NCBI RefSeq assembly: GCF_004016505.1
Contig: NZ_SACR01000003.1
Coordinates: forward strand, 372,001 to 436,000
From: Rubrivivax rivuli
GTDB taxonomy: Bacteria; Pseudomonadota; Gammaproteobacteria; Burkholderiales; Burkholderiaceae_C
DNA: 64,000 bases
Direction: 5' to 3'
Shown: piece by piece, positions 30,501-35,281 of the stretch
Layout of the letters: the number at the start of each line of letters is the position of its first letter
Numbering within the stretch: position 1 is the first letter of the stretch
Made by a program: the position numbers and the translations under genes
Notes under the pieces: generated by a model
Seen by the model: the letters and a program-made list of their open reading frames with translations, nothing else
The model's database searches: none
Told to the model about the DNA's origin: nothing

Positions 30501-32627
30501 ACCGGGCAGTTCACCGGCAATGGCGCCCGCAACGCCGGCATAGGCAAGAGCATCAGCTTCAGCAATGCCCTGCTGGCCGGTGCAGATGCACTGAACTACC
30601 TGCTCACCAACCCCAGCGGCACCGCCACGGCCGACATCACGCCGCGCACCCTGAACATCAGCTACACGGGCGGCACCCGGGTCTATGACGGCACCGCAGT
30701 GGCCCCGGTCAGCGCCACGCTGGGCGGGCTGGTGGCAGGTGACACCGTGGCCACTGCGCAGACCGCGGTGTTCACAGGCACGGGCGCGAAGAACGTGGGC
30801 GACAACAAGGCCGTGCAGGTCAGCGCCATCACCCTGCAGGGCGCCGACGCCGGCAACTACGCGGTGGCCAGCGACACGGCCAGCGCCACGGCGAGCATCA
30901 CCCCGCGGCCGCTGAACGTCAGCGGCCTGTCGGGCCTGCAGGCGGTGAACCGGGTCTACGACGGCACGCGCGACGTGCAGATCACCGGCACGCTGGTGGT
31001 GGGCAGCACCTCCGGCAACGTCATCCCGGGTGATGACATCAGCGTCAACCTGCCCGGTGGCAGCGTCAACACCGGCACCATGGTCGACAAGAACGCCGGC
31101 AGTGGCAAGGCCGTGGCGATCAGCGGCCTGTCGCTGGGCGGTGCGGATGCCCTCAACTACCAGATCACCGGCACCGCGGGCCTCACCGTCGACATCGCGC
31201 CGCGCCCGGTGGCCCTGCTGGGTGTCGCGGCACTCAACCGCCTCTACGACGGCACCCGCGTAGTGGCCCTGGACACCAGCGGCGGCAGCCTGCAGGGCGC
31301 GCTGGCTGGCGACAACCTGCAGTTGCTCACCAGCGGTGTCACCGGCACCGTGGCCGACAAGAACGCGGGCACCGGCAAGGCCGTCACGGTCTCGGGTGCC
31401 GGCTTCGGGCTCGGCGGCAGCGACGCCCCGAACTACAGCCTGCTGGCCAGCGGCCTGACGGTGGACATCAGCCCGCGCAGCGTGGTCGTCACGGCCACGG
31501 GCGTGGACAAGGTCTACGACGGCAACAACCTGGCCCAGGTGGTCTATGGCAACGATGCACTGGCCGGCGACGACCTTCGCGTCAGCGCCGCCAGCAGCCG
31601 CTTTGCCAGCGCGAACGCCGGCAACGGGGTGGCCATCGCGGTCAACGGCCTCAGCCTGGGCGGCGCCGATGCCGGCAACTACCGCATCGACACACCCACG
31701 CTCGGCACCAACGCCAACATCCTGCGCAAGGCCGCCACGCTCACGGCCAACAGCCCGCCTGACAAGGTCTACGGCGAGACCATGGGCCTGCCCGGCTCGG
31801 CCTTCAGCGTCTCGGGCCTGGTGCAGGGCGAGAGCCTGGGCAGCGTCACGCTCAGCAGCGCCGGCGCCGAGGCCCGCGCCAACGTGGGCAGCTACGCCAT
31901 CACGGCCAGCAACGCAGGGGGCGGCAACGTCAACCTGGACAACTACCTGCTCAGCTACGTGCCGGGCACGCTGCGCGTCACGCCCCGGCCGCTGACCGTG
32001 GCGGCCAACAGCGTGGTGCGCTTCGACGACGGGCAGAACCCGTCGAGCTACGGCTTCAGCACCAGCACCGGCGGCCTGGTCAACGGCGACAGCATCGGCG
32101 CCGTGGCCGTCACCGCACCGGCCGCCAGCCAGGGCGCCAAGGGCGTCTCGGTGTTCACGCTGCAGGCCGCCGGCGCGCAGTTCAGCAGCGGCAGCGCCAG
32201 CAACTACAGCATCAGCTACGGCAACGGCCTGCTGCTCGTGCTGCCCACGCCGCCGCGTGTGGACGACGTCAATGCCGGCGGCGGCGATGGCCCGCAAGGC
32301 CTGGCCGTGCTGGCCGACCCCGTGGCGGTGGCGGCGGCAGAAAAGCTGCTCACCCAGCTGGCGGCCCAGATCACCGCGCCTGCAGAGGGCACAGGCGCCC
32401 GCCCGGCCACCGGCGGCGGCCCCGGCGAAGCCGCTCAGCCCCTCACGCCCGAAGCGGCCACCGCTGCGGCCCAGGCCGTCGCCGCGCTGCTTTCGGGCGA
32501 CCCGGCGCGTGTCAATCTGCCGGCGCTGCAAGGCCTGCCGCTGCTGAGCTTCGAGCCCAGCCTGCGCAGGCTGCTGGCCGGCGCCGCCAGCTTCCGCAAC
32601 CCGCCTGCGACGCCGCCCGCCCCCTGA
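18537..32627 (+). CDS. Giant TpsA adhesin with FHA-type secretion domain, GLUG, YDG and MBG repeats
   Basis: Gene D, about 4,696 residues, one of the largest proteins expected in this genome. A long basic signal peptide (Arg-rich n-region RRRTRRLRPRLLRLSRLL, cleavage after Ala60) leads to the TPS secretion domain (about 61-300) with SFNIGSGATVEF, the NPNG motif at residues 148-151, and TGGYLALFGQQVVNQG. About 583-1960 is a GLUG repeat field, 2024-4398 holds 26 YDG-like repeats, and 4400-4571 two MBG-type repeats. A Pro/Ala-rich tail ends PPATPPAP with no membrane anchor. The only Cys seen after the signal are two CxxC pairs (1509/1512, 2619/2622). It should be exported by TpsB and serve as a surface filament or matrix adhesin. 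The start at 18537 has GGAG 7 bases upstream; 18486 is the alternative. Confidence 0.93.
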   Translation: MPTRPAAPATPPSTAVLTAARAPRAARRRTRRLRPRLLRLSRLLAWLLAAWAGPGTLALAQVAPGSLPSGGQVVVGSGTLVHSPNLLVIQQNTARLGLDWQSFNIGSGATVEFRQPSASSVALNRVLGHSGTEIYGQLRANGQVFLTNPNGVLFAPGARVDVGGLVASTLDITQQDFADGRYVFSSTSAGGTVRNQGSLNASTGGYLALFGQQVVNQGDIQVDAGSVVLASGRAATVSISGSGLISAAVTPGLVSGQVDNAGRIQADGGVVTLNARSAQDIAGSLVNNSGIVRANTLVERGGEIWITGDQVASSGTLQAAAPARGNAGQITVKGDMVSGRLALAGQIDVSAANGRGGNVETSAAHVGIARSTQVDSRGSVGTGHWLIDPTDFTVAAGNGAQTTSGIGADTLASNLASTSITLATAPTGSEPGDIHVNADVTWGSNNTLTLQASRNINLNASLTATGTSAGLVLTPGTGGSLRMLTTDTLSPKITLSGANATLNIAGQAYTLVRDVAGLQALQSGLAGRYALAVDIDASSTATNGFTPIGNEAGTSVTTTNAFTGTFEGLGHTITGLTINRSGGTANAVGLFASTNNATLRNFQLVGGAVSGRMFVGAVAGYTNGSTTLSNVRSSATVTATTTDGSAVRAGGLVGLMAGSNAAAGVSDSVATGAVGATVANNTTANVGGLVGEVDAGSLSLVRSTGAVTVSLASGTNDVNITAGGLVGRHSGGAIANATATGNVSGGRYTGGLVGYLDAGSLNTVRSDGAVSGSGDAGGLLGYATGTGSLTTAEARGSVTSSSTTSYSVGGAVGYLALTGALSGITAAGNVSGGSFTGGVVGYYNPTTAISAATLGSVNHATKTITGGAWVGGFIGYMNQAASVTGLSASSTVVATATGGAAGGIIGRSSGAVSGSSAGGSVSGPAAVGGLVGVAAGSGGLSGSSASAAVSGTGTAGEVGGLVGRYNNTGNLDGGSASGAVQGGSGTSGITGGLVGNFDSTASIVNASTALTNTVTGFGDVGGLVGQAYGTGTAAITGATVRGTVQGGTAGGVGGLVGEFGMAGGWSSVTVEGAVTGGLYTGGLVGYYASSAPITNGTYTPASVTGGGYAGGIVGYMASSAAIAGTSAANPWVIGTQVTATSTSGAAGGLAGRTAGSVSNIRTTGTVTGADAAGGVIGRADGTGTLTQLRATGNVSSSSADAGVGGVVGTLSFAGSVNNATGTGTVSGGRYGGGVIGYFNGSAALQTLRGEGAVSSGGDAGGVVGYAGGSGSITDADGLGNVTSTDASNYSVGGAIGYFSLSGGLGDITAAGNVSGGAQTGGVVGYYAASTALTGTSLSYTNSASRTVTGAYWVGGLIGYSNASSITGLSSAATVAVSGTSSSASAGGLVGRTGGSVISSSASGSVTSPGRAGGLVGQADGTVNFTDSSASGAVSGANIAGGLIGYATGTAQLLRAGATGTVFTRATGGGLVGVLDSGGITDSNASGTVSGLSDGVAYVGGLVGQYGSGCYFCTLNANFTITNSHATGAVRADASAFYAGGLIGYVYSGVLVGVTASGNVTAVDSLNANSNEAVGGLVGYFGSYNQRSSITNSSASGAVTGGYYSGGLVGQYLGGALSNSSASGAVSGGVESGGLIGYANLYGPMTNVSASGAVTASGTAGSSRVGGLVGRMYFYTPDNITGGSLTNGSASGNVIGTAGSGEAGGLIGWLGAYNAETGPVNDSRATGNVTGGNTTGGLIGYFDNGGGHSALLNSHATGSVSGGAVVGGLVGNYNRTAATGRADDITNSYATGNVSGSTYLGGLVGLFDGRHGILGSYATGDVLANSSINDKYLGGLVGYYNTRHTSTSNLTDINASYATGRVSLQPGSVLASFADVYAGGLVGYMLGQTAGNAVVDAYATGAVTLAATSGRLYAGGLVGYATGGQSVLRGYATGAVSATGGTSRNAGGLLAGRASTVSVVTDSHWDSTTTGQASSLGGGTARSTAEMRQATSFSGWSLNTGGTGGTVWRLYEGQTAPLLSRFLTPRTLTLADASKVYDGTRSFGNATLTAVNGAIDRPERIFVTTTSADVGSYSIGAAGVYSVQNGYDLTVSGSATLTVTPRPITLAGVVADKVYDGTRSATLLTTAQPAGLVAGETLTVNTTGASATFDTRNVGQNKAVTITGLSLADGTGKASNYTLASASSSTASITPAPLNVGGFTATSRAYDGSVTVAVSANGGTVSGVIGSDDVTANVSGVTSGTVANKNVGTAKPVTVLGATLTGADAGNYTIAGINAVTVNITPRTLTVNGLRGNNRQYNQSTAVSVPTSTGELSGVVTGDVLQLRSTTINATMADRHAGTGKAVAVPGSSLQLRGVDAANYVVGDATATVDIARAIVYFYADYFGSSNDKVYDGNALASGVTPYAYPSTVGSYLLAGTTTYGLDNLVLTYDTPRYADKNVSYSGTTVISKTITASNAALGGTDAGNYVLDSTSATTSGRITPRSLAVTGVSATSRAYDGTANVSVNVSNAAVDTTQLVSGDNVTVTVPSSGTVVGTMLNKNAGTAKAVTVPGFSLSGTDALNYSLSGSAGVTVDITRKALTASYVAVDKVYDGNAYAALSVSSTDIVAGDVVRFFADQTYCTLCGYGFFATSGSTPTSYTTSKDAGTGKTVVVTTNGLFGADAGNYTLQNPTATLTGSITPKGITPVFTGVNKVYDGSTTATVNLNTSASGIFSGDAVSLTRTATFDTKDAGTGKTVSISGIAFTGAAAANYTLSTTTATTTAAITPKPLAVAGVTATDRNYDGSTNVALTVGTLGATGVVGGDVVTVVAPTGGLVNGTIATKGVGQAKPVTVAGLSLSGADAGNYSINGSQGVTVNITPRPLTAVYTGISREYNGGVSAAVSVASPDAVAGDVLTYTQNAIYTGLDARNVGTNKPIAVTSIVLGGTDAANYSLLNTSASTTGSITPKGITVSYTGLSRAYNGLADTSANVTGTSSGLVAGDQVGFSQTATFAGNGAVGTGKAVNVSGITLTGAQAANYSVLNSTATTTASITPRLIGVTGVLATSRVYDGTLTVQLSTAGATVLPSGVLAGDTVSVVLPSGGITTGTMATKDAGTNKPVTISGLTLTGASAANYAVGGEGLTVNITPRPLTATYSALDRVYNAGTTATVTGTSADILAGDVGALTIVASGAFTDGKNVGTGKAVAVSGGFLSGAERNNYSLVNPTGTATASITPRPLTASYTGGTRVYDGSVTAPVTASDAAVLAGDQLGFTQTAVFTGAGAKNVGNGKAIAISNIALTGADAANYVLLGTTASASGRITPKPISIDGITGATATPRVYDGTTTVAVVVSGGGTIAPSSADIVSGDTVTINLPAGGITTGTMANKNAGTGKAVAVDGLTLTGADAGNYVVAATTGITVDIARKALNAAYTGVNRVYDGSTVGSATGTSADIVFGDTVNITATGVFTGDGARNVGTGKTLSLLNGTLTGADAANYALVNTSGSTTASITPRPVTPAYTGLAKVYDGTTSALVQATGAGFISGDAVQLSQTAVFTGNKNVGTAKPIAVSGITLQGADAANYSLTATSAATTGSITPKPLRIDGLTGVSATDRVYDGSTTVNVVVSASGPIAPNPQDVVAGDVVTVTAPPTGNTTGTMADKHVGSSKPVAVAGLNLGGADAANYSITATSGVTVNITPRPLTAVYTATTREYDGSTAVAVTGSSADIVAGDTLTIAGTGAYTGNGARNAGTGKTANVLSMAFSGADAANYSLVNPTGTATGTITPRALVVSYSGGTRVYDGTTAAPVNGSVDRLVAGDDARLTQTAVFTGNGAKNVGTGKAVAVSNIALTGTDAANYTLNVSSSSTAANVTPRPLRIDGFTGVVASDRVYDGTTAVAITVQGGGSLGANAADLITGDDVTVVAPPSGSTAGTLADKNVGTNKPVTVAGVTLSGADAGNYTVAAATGVTVNITPRPLTAVWTGLSRVYDGSTAASLSGSSADILAGDVLTLSATGQFTGNGARNAGIGKSISFSNALLAGADALNYLLTNPSGTATADITPRTLNISYTGGTRVYDGTAVAPVSATLGGLVAGDTVATAQTAVFTGTGAKNVGDNKAVQVSAITLQGADAGNYAVASDTASATASITPRPLNVSGLSGLQAVNRVYDGTRDVQITGTLVVGSTSGNVIPGDDISVNLPGGSVNTGTMVDKNAGSGKAVAISGLSLGGADALNYQITGTAGLTVDIAPRPVALLGVAALNRLYDGTRVVALDTSGGSLQGALAGDNLQLLTSGVTGTVADKNAGTGKAVTVSGAGFGLGGSDAPNYSLLASGLTVDISPRSVVVTATGVDKVYDGNNLAQVVYGNDALAGDDLRVSAASSRFASANAGNGVAIAVNGLSLGGADAGNYRIDTPTLGTNANILRKAATLTANSPPDKVYGETMGLPGSAFSVSGLVQGESLGSVTLSSAGAEARANVGSYAITASNAGGGNVNLDNYLLSYVPGTLRVTPRPLTVAANSVVRFDDGQNPSSYGFSTSTGGLVNGDSIGAVAVTAPAASQGAKGVSVFTLQAAGAQFSSGSASNYSISYGNGLLLVLPTPPRVDDVNAGGGDGPQGLAVLADPVAVAAAEKLLTQLAAQITAPAEGTGARPATGGGPGEAAQPLTPEAATAAAQAVAALLSGDPARVNLPALQGLPLLSFEPSLRRLLAGAASFRNPPATPPAP
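20285..24420 (+). repeat. GLUG-type repeat field in the TpsA adhesin
   Basis: Dozens of imperfect 20-45 residue units of the form SGAVSGG-x-YTGGLVGY (GLUG pattern: Gly-Gly-Leu-Val-Gly-Tyr or Ile/Phe variants), all in frame. In this class of adhesin the units form a right-handed beta-helix extension. Unit length is irregular and the nucleotide copies are diverged. The field closes with AEMRQATSFSGWSL and VWRLYEGQTAPLLSRF, the usual GLUG-end motif. Confidence 0.85.
24610..31735 (+). repeat. Array of 26 YDG-type domains in the TpsA adhesin
   Basis: Twenty-six tandem copies of about 90 residues. Each begins with a variant of KVYDGTT, continues VAGD-x-V, then KNVGTGKAVAV, then L-x-GADAANY, and is joined to the next by ITPRPLTA-type linkers. 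Copies 4, 10, 11 and 13 have degenerate first motifs (QYNQS, EYNGG, AYNGL, VYNAG). Alternating linkers suggest that larger two- or three-domain blocks were duplicated. These are Ig-like beta modules of bacterial adhesins and should form a long rod. Confidence 0.88.
31736..32250 (+). repeat. Two C-terminal MBG-type domains
   Basis: After the last YDG copy come two related but different modules: one starting KVYGETMGL and ending YLLSYVPGTLRVTPRPLT, the other starting VRFDDGQNPSSYGF and ending NYSISYGNGLLLVLP. These match the MBG (YGX-type) module that often caps such adhesins. The remaining tail of about 125 residues is Ala/Pro-rich and unstructured-looking. Confidence 0.75.
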
Positions 32628-32636
32628 AGGCCCGCC

Positions 32637-34052
32637 ATGCCCCTGAACGTCATGCCCGAACCGTCGCACGCCAACCCGATGACCGCCCACCCCCTGCCTG
32701 CACCCGGCCTCGGTGCCCTGCCCTCGGCGCGACGGCGCCTGGCCCGCCTGGGCCTGGCCTGCCTGCTCCCCCTGCTGCAGGCGCTGCCGCTGGCCGCGGA
32801 GGCCGCACCGCTGGACGACCTGCGCCGTCAGGTGGAAGCGGGGCAGTTCGAGCAGGCCTACGCCAGCGCCCAGGCCCAGCCGCAACTGCTGGGCGACGTG
32901 CACTTCGATTTCCTCTTCGGCGTGGCTGCCGTCAACACCGGTCGCATCCCCGAGGGCCTGCTGGCACTGGAGCGCCACCTCGCCGCCGTGCCAGCCAACG
33001 ACCGCGCACGGCTGGAACTGGCGCGCGGCTACTTCCTGCTGGGCGAATACACCCGGGCGCGCAGCGAGTTCGAGTTCGTGCTGCGCTACAACCCGCCGGC
33101 GGGCGTGCGGGGCAACATCAACGGCTTCCTGCAGGCCATGCAGTCGCGCGAGGCGGCCGACCGCCGCGCCAGTGCCCGCCTGTATGCCGAGGTCGGGCTC
33201 GGTCATGACAACAATGTCAACGGCGGCACCTTCCGCGATGAACTGCAGCTCGTCTTCGGCACCATCAGCCTGGAAGGCAGCCCCTCGCGCCAGGTGGCCG
33301 ACAGCTACGGGCAGGTGGCGCTGGGCGGCCAGCACCAGACGCGTGTGACGCCGCGGCTGTCGGTCTTCGCGGGGGCCGACCTCGACCACCGCGGCAACGC
33401 CGACGAAACCGCCTACAACCTCACCAACGCCGGCGTCTACATCGGCTTCACGCAACTGAGTGCCGGCGCCTTGTGGCGGCTGACGCTGGGCAGCAGCACG
33501 CTGCAGGTGGGCGGCAACCGCTACCGCAGCACCACGCAGCTGGGGCTGGAGAGCAACCTCTCGCTGGCGGCCGACCTCTCGATGCTGGCCTTCTCGCAGT
33601 ACGCCGAGTTCCGCCATGCCGAGGCCGACCGCGTGCGCGACGCCCGCGCCACCACGCTGGGCGTGATGTTCACCCAGGGCTTCCCGCAACTGCCCGGCGC
33701 GCCTTCGGTGGGCCTGCGCCTGAGCTGGACGCACGAGGACAACCAGCGCCTGCGCGCCGACCTCGACCGCCACGTGCCGCTGGTGCGCGTGTTCGGCGCG
33801 ATGACTCCGATGCCGGGCATGCGCCTGAGCGTGGGGCTCACCGCCTACCGCCAACTCTTCGGCGGCACCGACATCGGCTTCGGCACCGAGCGCAAGGACA
33901 GCGCGCTGGCCGCCGACCTGGTGGCCAGCTATGCACTCGACGAACGCTGGTCGGTGCGTGGCGACGCCGTCTGGTCGCGCAACCGCTCCAACCAGGGCCT
34001 CTACGACAGCAGCCGCAAAGCGGTGTCGCTGAAGCTCCGCTACCAGTACTGA
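32637..34052 (+). CDS. SLAM/DUF560-like outer-membrane protein with N-terminal TPR
   Basis: Gene E, 471 residues. After a signal peptide (RLGLACLLPLLQALPLAAEA, then APLDDLRRQV) come three or four TPR-type helical pairs (about 55-165): RARLELARGYFLLGEYTRARSEFE and YNPPAGVRGNINGFLQAM. This is the layout of the periplasmic domain of surface lipoprotein assembly modifiers. From about 180 a beta-barrel begins LYAEVGLGHDNNVNGGTF (compare the DSNVN motif of the DUF560 barrel) and ends in alternating aromatic strands with terminal LRYQY. SLAM proteins move TbpB-like lipoproteins or hemophilin-like cargo across the outer membrane. Nine bases separate it from the TpsA stop. The first ATG is used; 32652 and 32679 are alternatives with equally weak ribosome sites. 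Confidence 0.85.
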   Translation: MPLNVMPEPSHANPMTAHPLPAPGLGALPSARRRLARLGLACLLPLLQALPLAAEAAPLDDLRRQVEAGQFEQAYASAQAQPQLLGDVHFDFLFGVAAVNTGRIPEGLLALERHLAAVPANDRARLELARGYFLLGEYTRARSEFEFVLRYNPPAGVRGNINGFLQAMQSREAADRRASARLYAEVGLGHDNNVNGGTFRDELQLVFGTISLEGSPSRQVADSYGQVALGGQHQTRVTPRLSVFAGADLDHRGNADETAYNLTNAGVYIGFTQLSAGALWRLTLGSSTLQVGGNRYRSTTQLGLESNLSLAADLSMLAFSQYAEFRHAEADRVRDARATTLGVMFTQGFPQLPGAPSVGLRLSWTHEDNQRLRADLDRHVPLVRVFGAMTPMPGMRLSVGLTAYRQLFGGTDIGFGTERKDSALAADLVASYALDERWSVRGDAVWSRNRSNQGLYDSSRKAVSLKLRYQY

Positions 34053-34060
34053 GGACAGCG

Positions 34061-35281
34061 ATGACCCGCCTCATGAGTTTCCGCAGCACCCCTCTGTACG
34101 GTGCCCTGCTGTTGGGCCTGGGCACCGGCCTGGGCCTGCCGTCTGCACTGGCACAGACTGCTGCCGCAGCGCCTGTGGTTCAGCCCGTCGAAGTGCTGCT
34201 GGTGCAGACCCAGGGCGATGTGCGCATCAATGGCACGCCCGCCCGCACCGGGGCCCTGCCACCCGGGGCACTGGTGCAGACAGGCTTGGACGGCCGCGTG
34301 CAGATGCGCACCACCACGGGCGCGCTCATCGCAGTGCCTGCCGGCAGCGAAGTGCGCCTGGCCGAAACCAGCAACACCGTCACGCTCAACGCCGGCGGCC
34401 TGCGGCTGAGCACCGGCAGTGCCGAGTGGCGCGTCGCGATGCCGGAACGCAGCATCCGCACGCGCGGATATCTCAAGCTGCAGGCCTGCCAGGCCGGGTG
34501 CACGCTGCCCCCGGGGCTCTACGGGCGCATCGCCTTGGGCGAGGCGGTGCTCGAATACCAGGGCGGTCGTTCGGTGCTGCGCACCCGCGCCTTCCGCTGG
34601 GCCGATGCCGCCAGCCGCCCGGAAGTGCTGGCCGATGCGCCCGCGCTGCTGGACGACGGCAACACCCAGGCCGAGGCCACCCGCGTGCGCACCGAGGTGG
34701 CGGCCACGCTGCAGGCCGGCATTGCTGCCTTCCGCGACGGCCAGGACGCTGCCGCCACGCAGGCCTTCGAACGCGTGCGCGCCCTGGCGCCGGGCGAGAC
34801 ACTCGTGCCGTACTACCTGGGTCTGCTGGCCTTGAAGCGCGCCGACAACGCAGCAGCCCTGCAGCTGCTGCAGCAATACGCCCGTGAAGACCCCGAAGGC
34901 GCTGCAGCGCGCGAAGTGCCGCAGACATTGACGCTGCTGTCCAGCGTGCAACTGCAGCAGGAAGTGGCCAGTGCCGTGGCGCGCGAGGCCGAGGTCGCGG
35001 GCTCGCCGCCCGAGCCCGGCAGCATCGCCGTGCAGGCTTTCGTGAACAAGGGCGACGCCAACTTCCGGGCCATGGCCAAGGGCTTGGCCGCGATGATCAT
35101 CGCCGACCTCAGCAAAGTGCCCGGCCTGAAGGTGCTGGAGCGAGAGAAGGTCCAGCTGCTGGTCAACGAGGCCAAGCTCGGCGACAGCGGCCTGGCCGAC
35201 ACCGCCTCGGCGGTGCGCTCGGGGCGCCTGATGCGCGCCGAGAAGGTGGTGGTGGGCAATTTCGAGGTGCAACAGCCATGA
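34061..35281 (+). CDS. FecR-domain protein with TPR and the first half of a CsgG-like domain
   Basis: Gene F, 406 residues. The signal peptide ends SALAQ (residues 1-28). A FecR-like domain (about 45-130) shows GDVRINGTPARTGALPPG, the strand pair VQMRTTTGALIAVPAGSEV and LNAGGLRLS. A Cys pair in QACQAGC follows. TPR helices occupy about 205-290. The end (about 318-406) is a CsgG-type N-half: IAVQAFVNKGDANFRAMAKG, PGLKVLEREKVQLLVNEAKLGDSG, AEKVVVGNFEV, where the protein stops abruptly. A normal CsgG domain would go on for another 100 residues; a matching piece is found at the start of the next gene. The ATG at 34061 has GAGGA five bases upstream and the stop overlaps gene G in ATGA. Likely periplasmic. 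Confidence 0.85.
   Translation: MTRLMSFRSTPLYGALLLGLGTGLGLPSALAQTAAAAPVVQPVEVLLVQTQGDVRINGTPARTGALPPGALVQTGLDGRVQMRTTTGALIAVPAGSEVRLAETSNTVTLNAGGLRLSTGSAEWRVAMPERSIRTRGYLKLQACQAGCTLPPGLYGRIALGEAVLEYQGGRSVLRTRAFRWADAASRPEVLADAPALLDDGNTQAEATRVRTEVAATLQAGIAAFRDGQDAAATQAFERVRALAPGETLVPYYLGLLALKRADNAAALQLLQQYAREDPEGAAAREVPQTLTLLSSVQLQQEVASAVAREAEVAGSPPEPGSIAVQAFVNKGDANFRAMAKGLAAMIIADLSKVPGLKVLEREKVQLLVNEAKLGDSGLADTASAVRSGRLMRAEKVVVGNFEVQQP

Noticed and set aside
20285..31735. Dense short repeats resembling a CRISPR array or satellite
   Set aside because: All units are in frame in one protein, differ in length and sequence, and have no constant direct repeat with unique spacers.
30120..33854. A 1,244-codon minus-strand frame under the adhesin and SLAM-like genes
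   Set aside because: The composition (Ala, Gly, His, Arg, Gln) is a codon-phase artefact and it runs across two real plus-strand genes.
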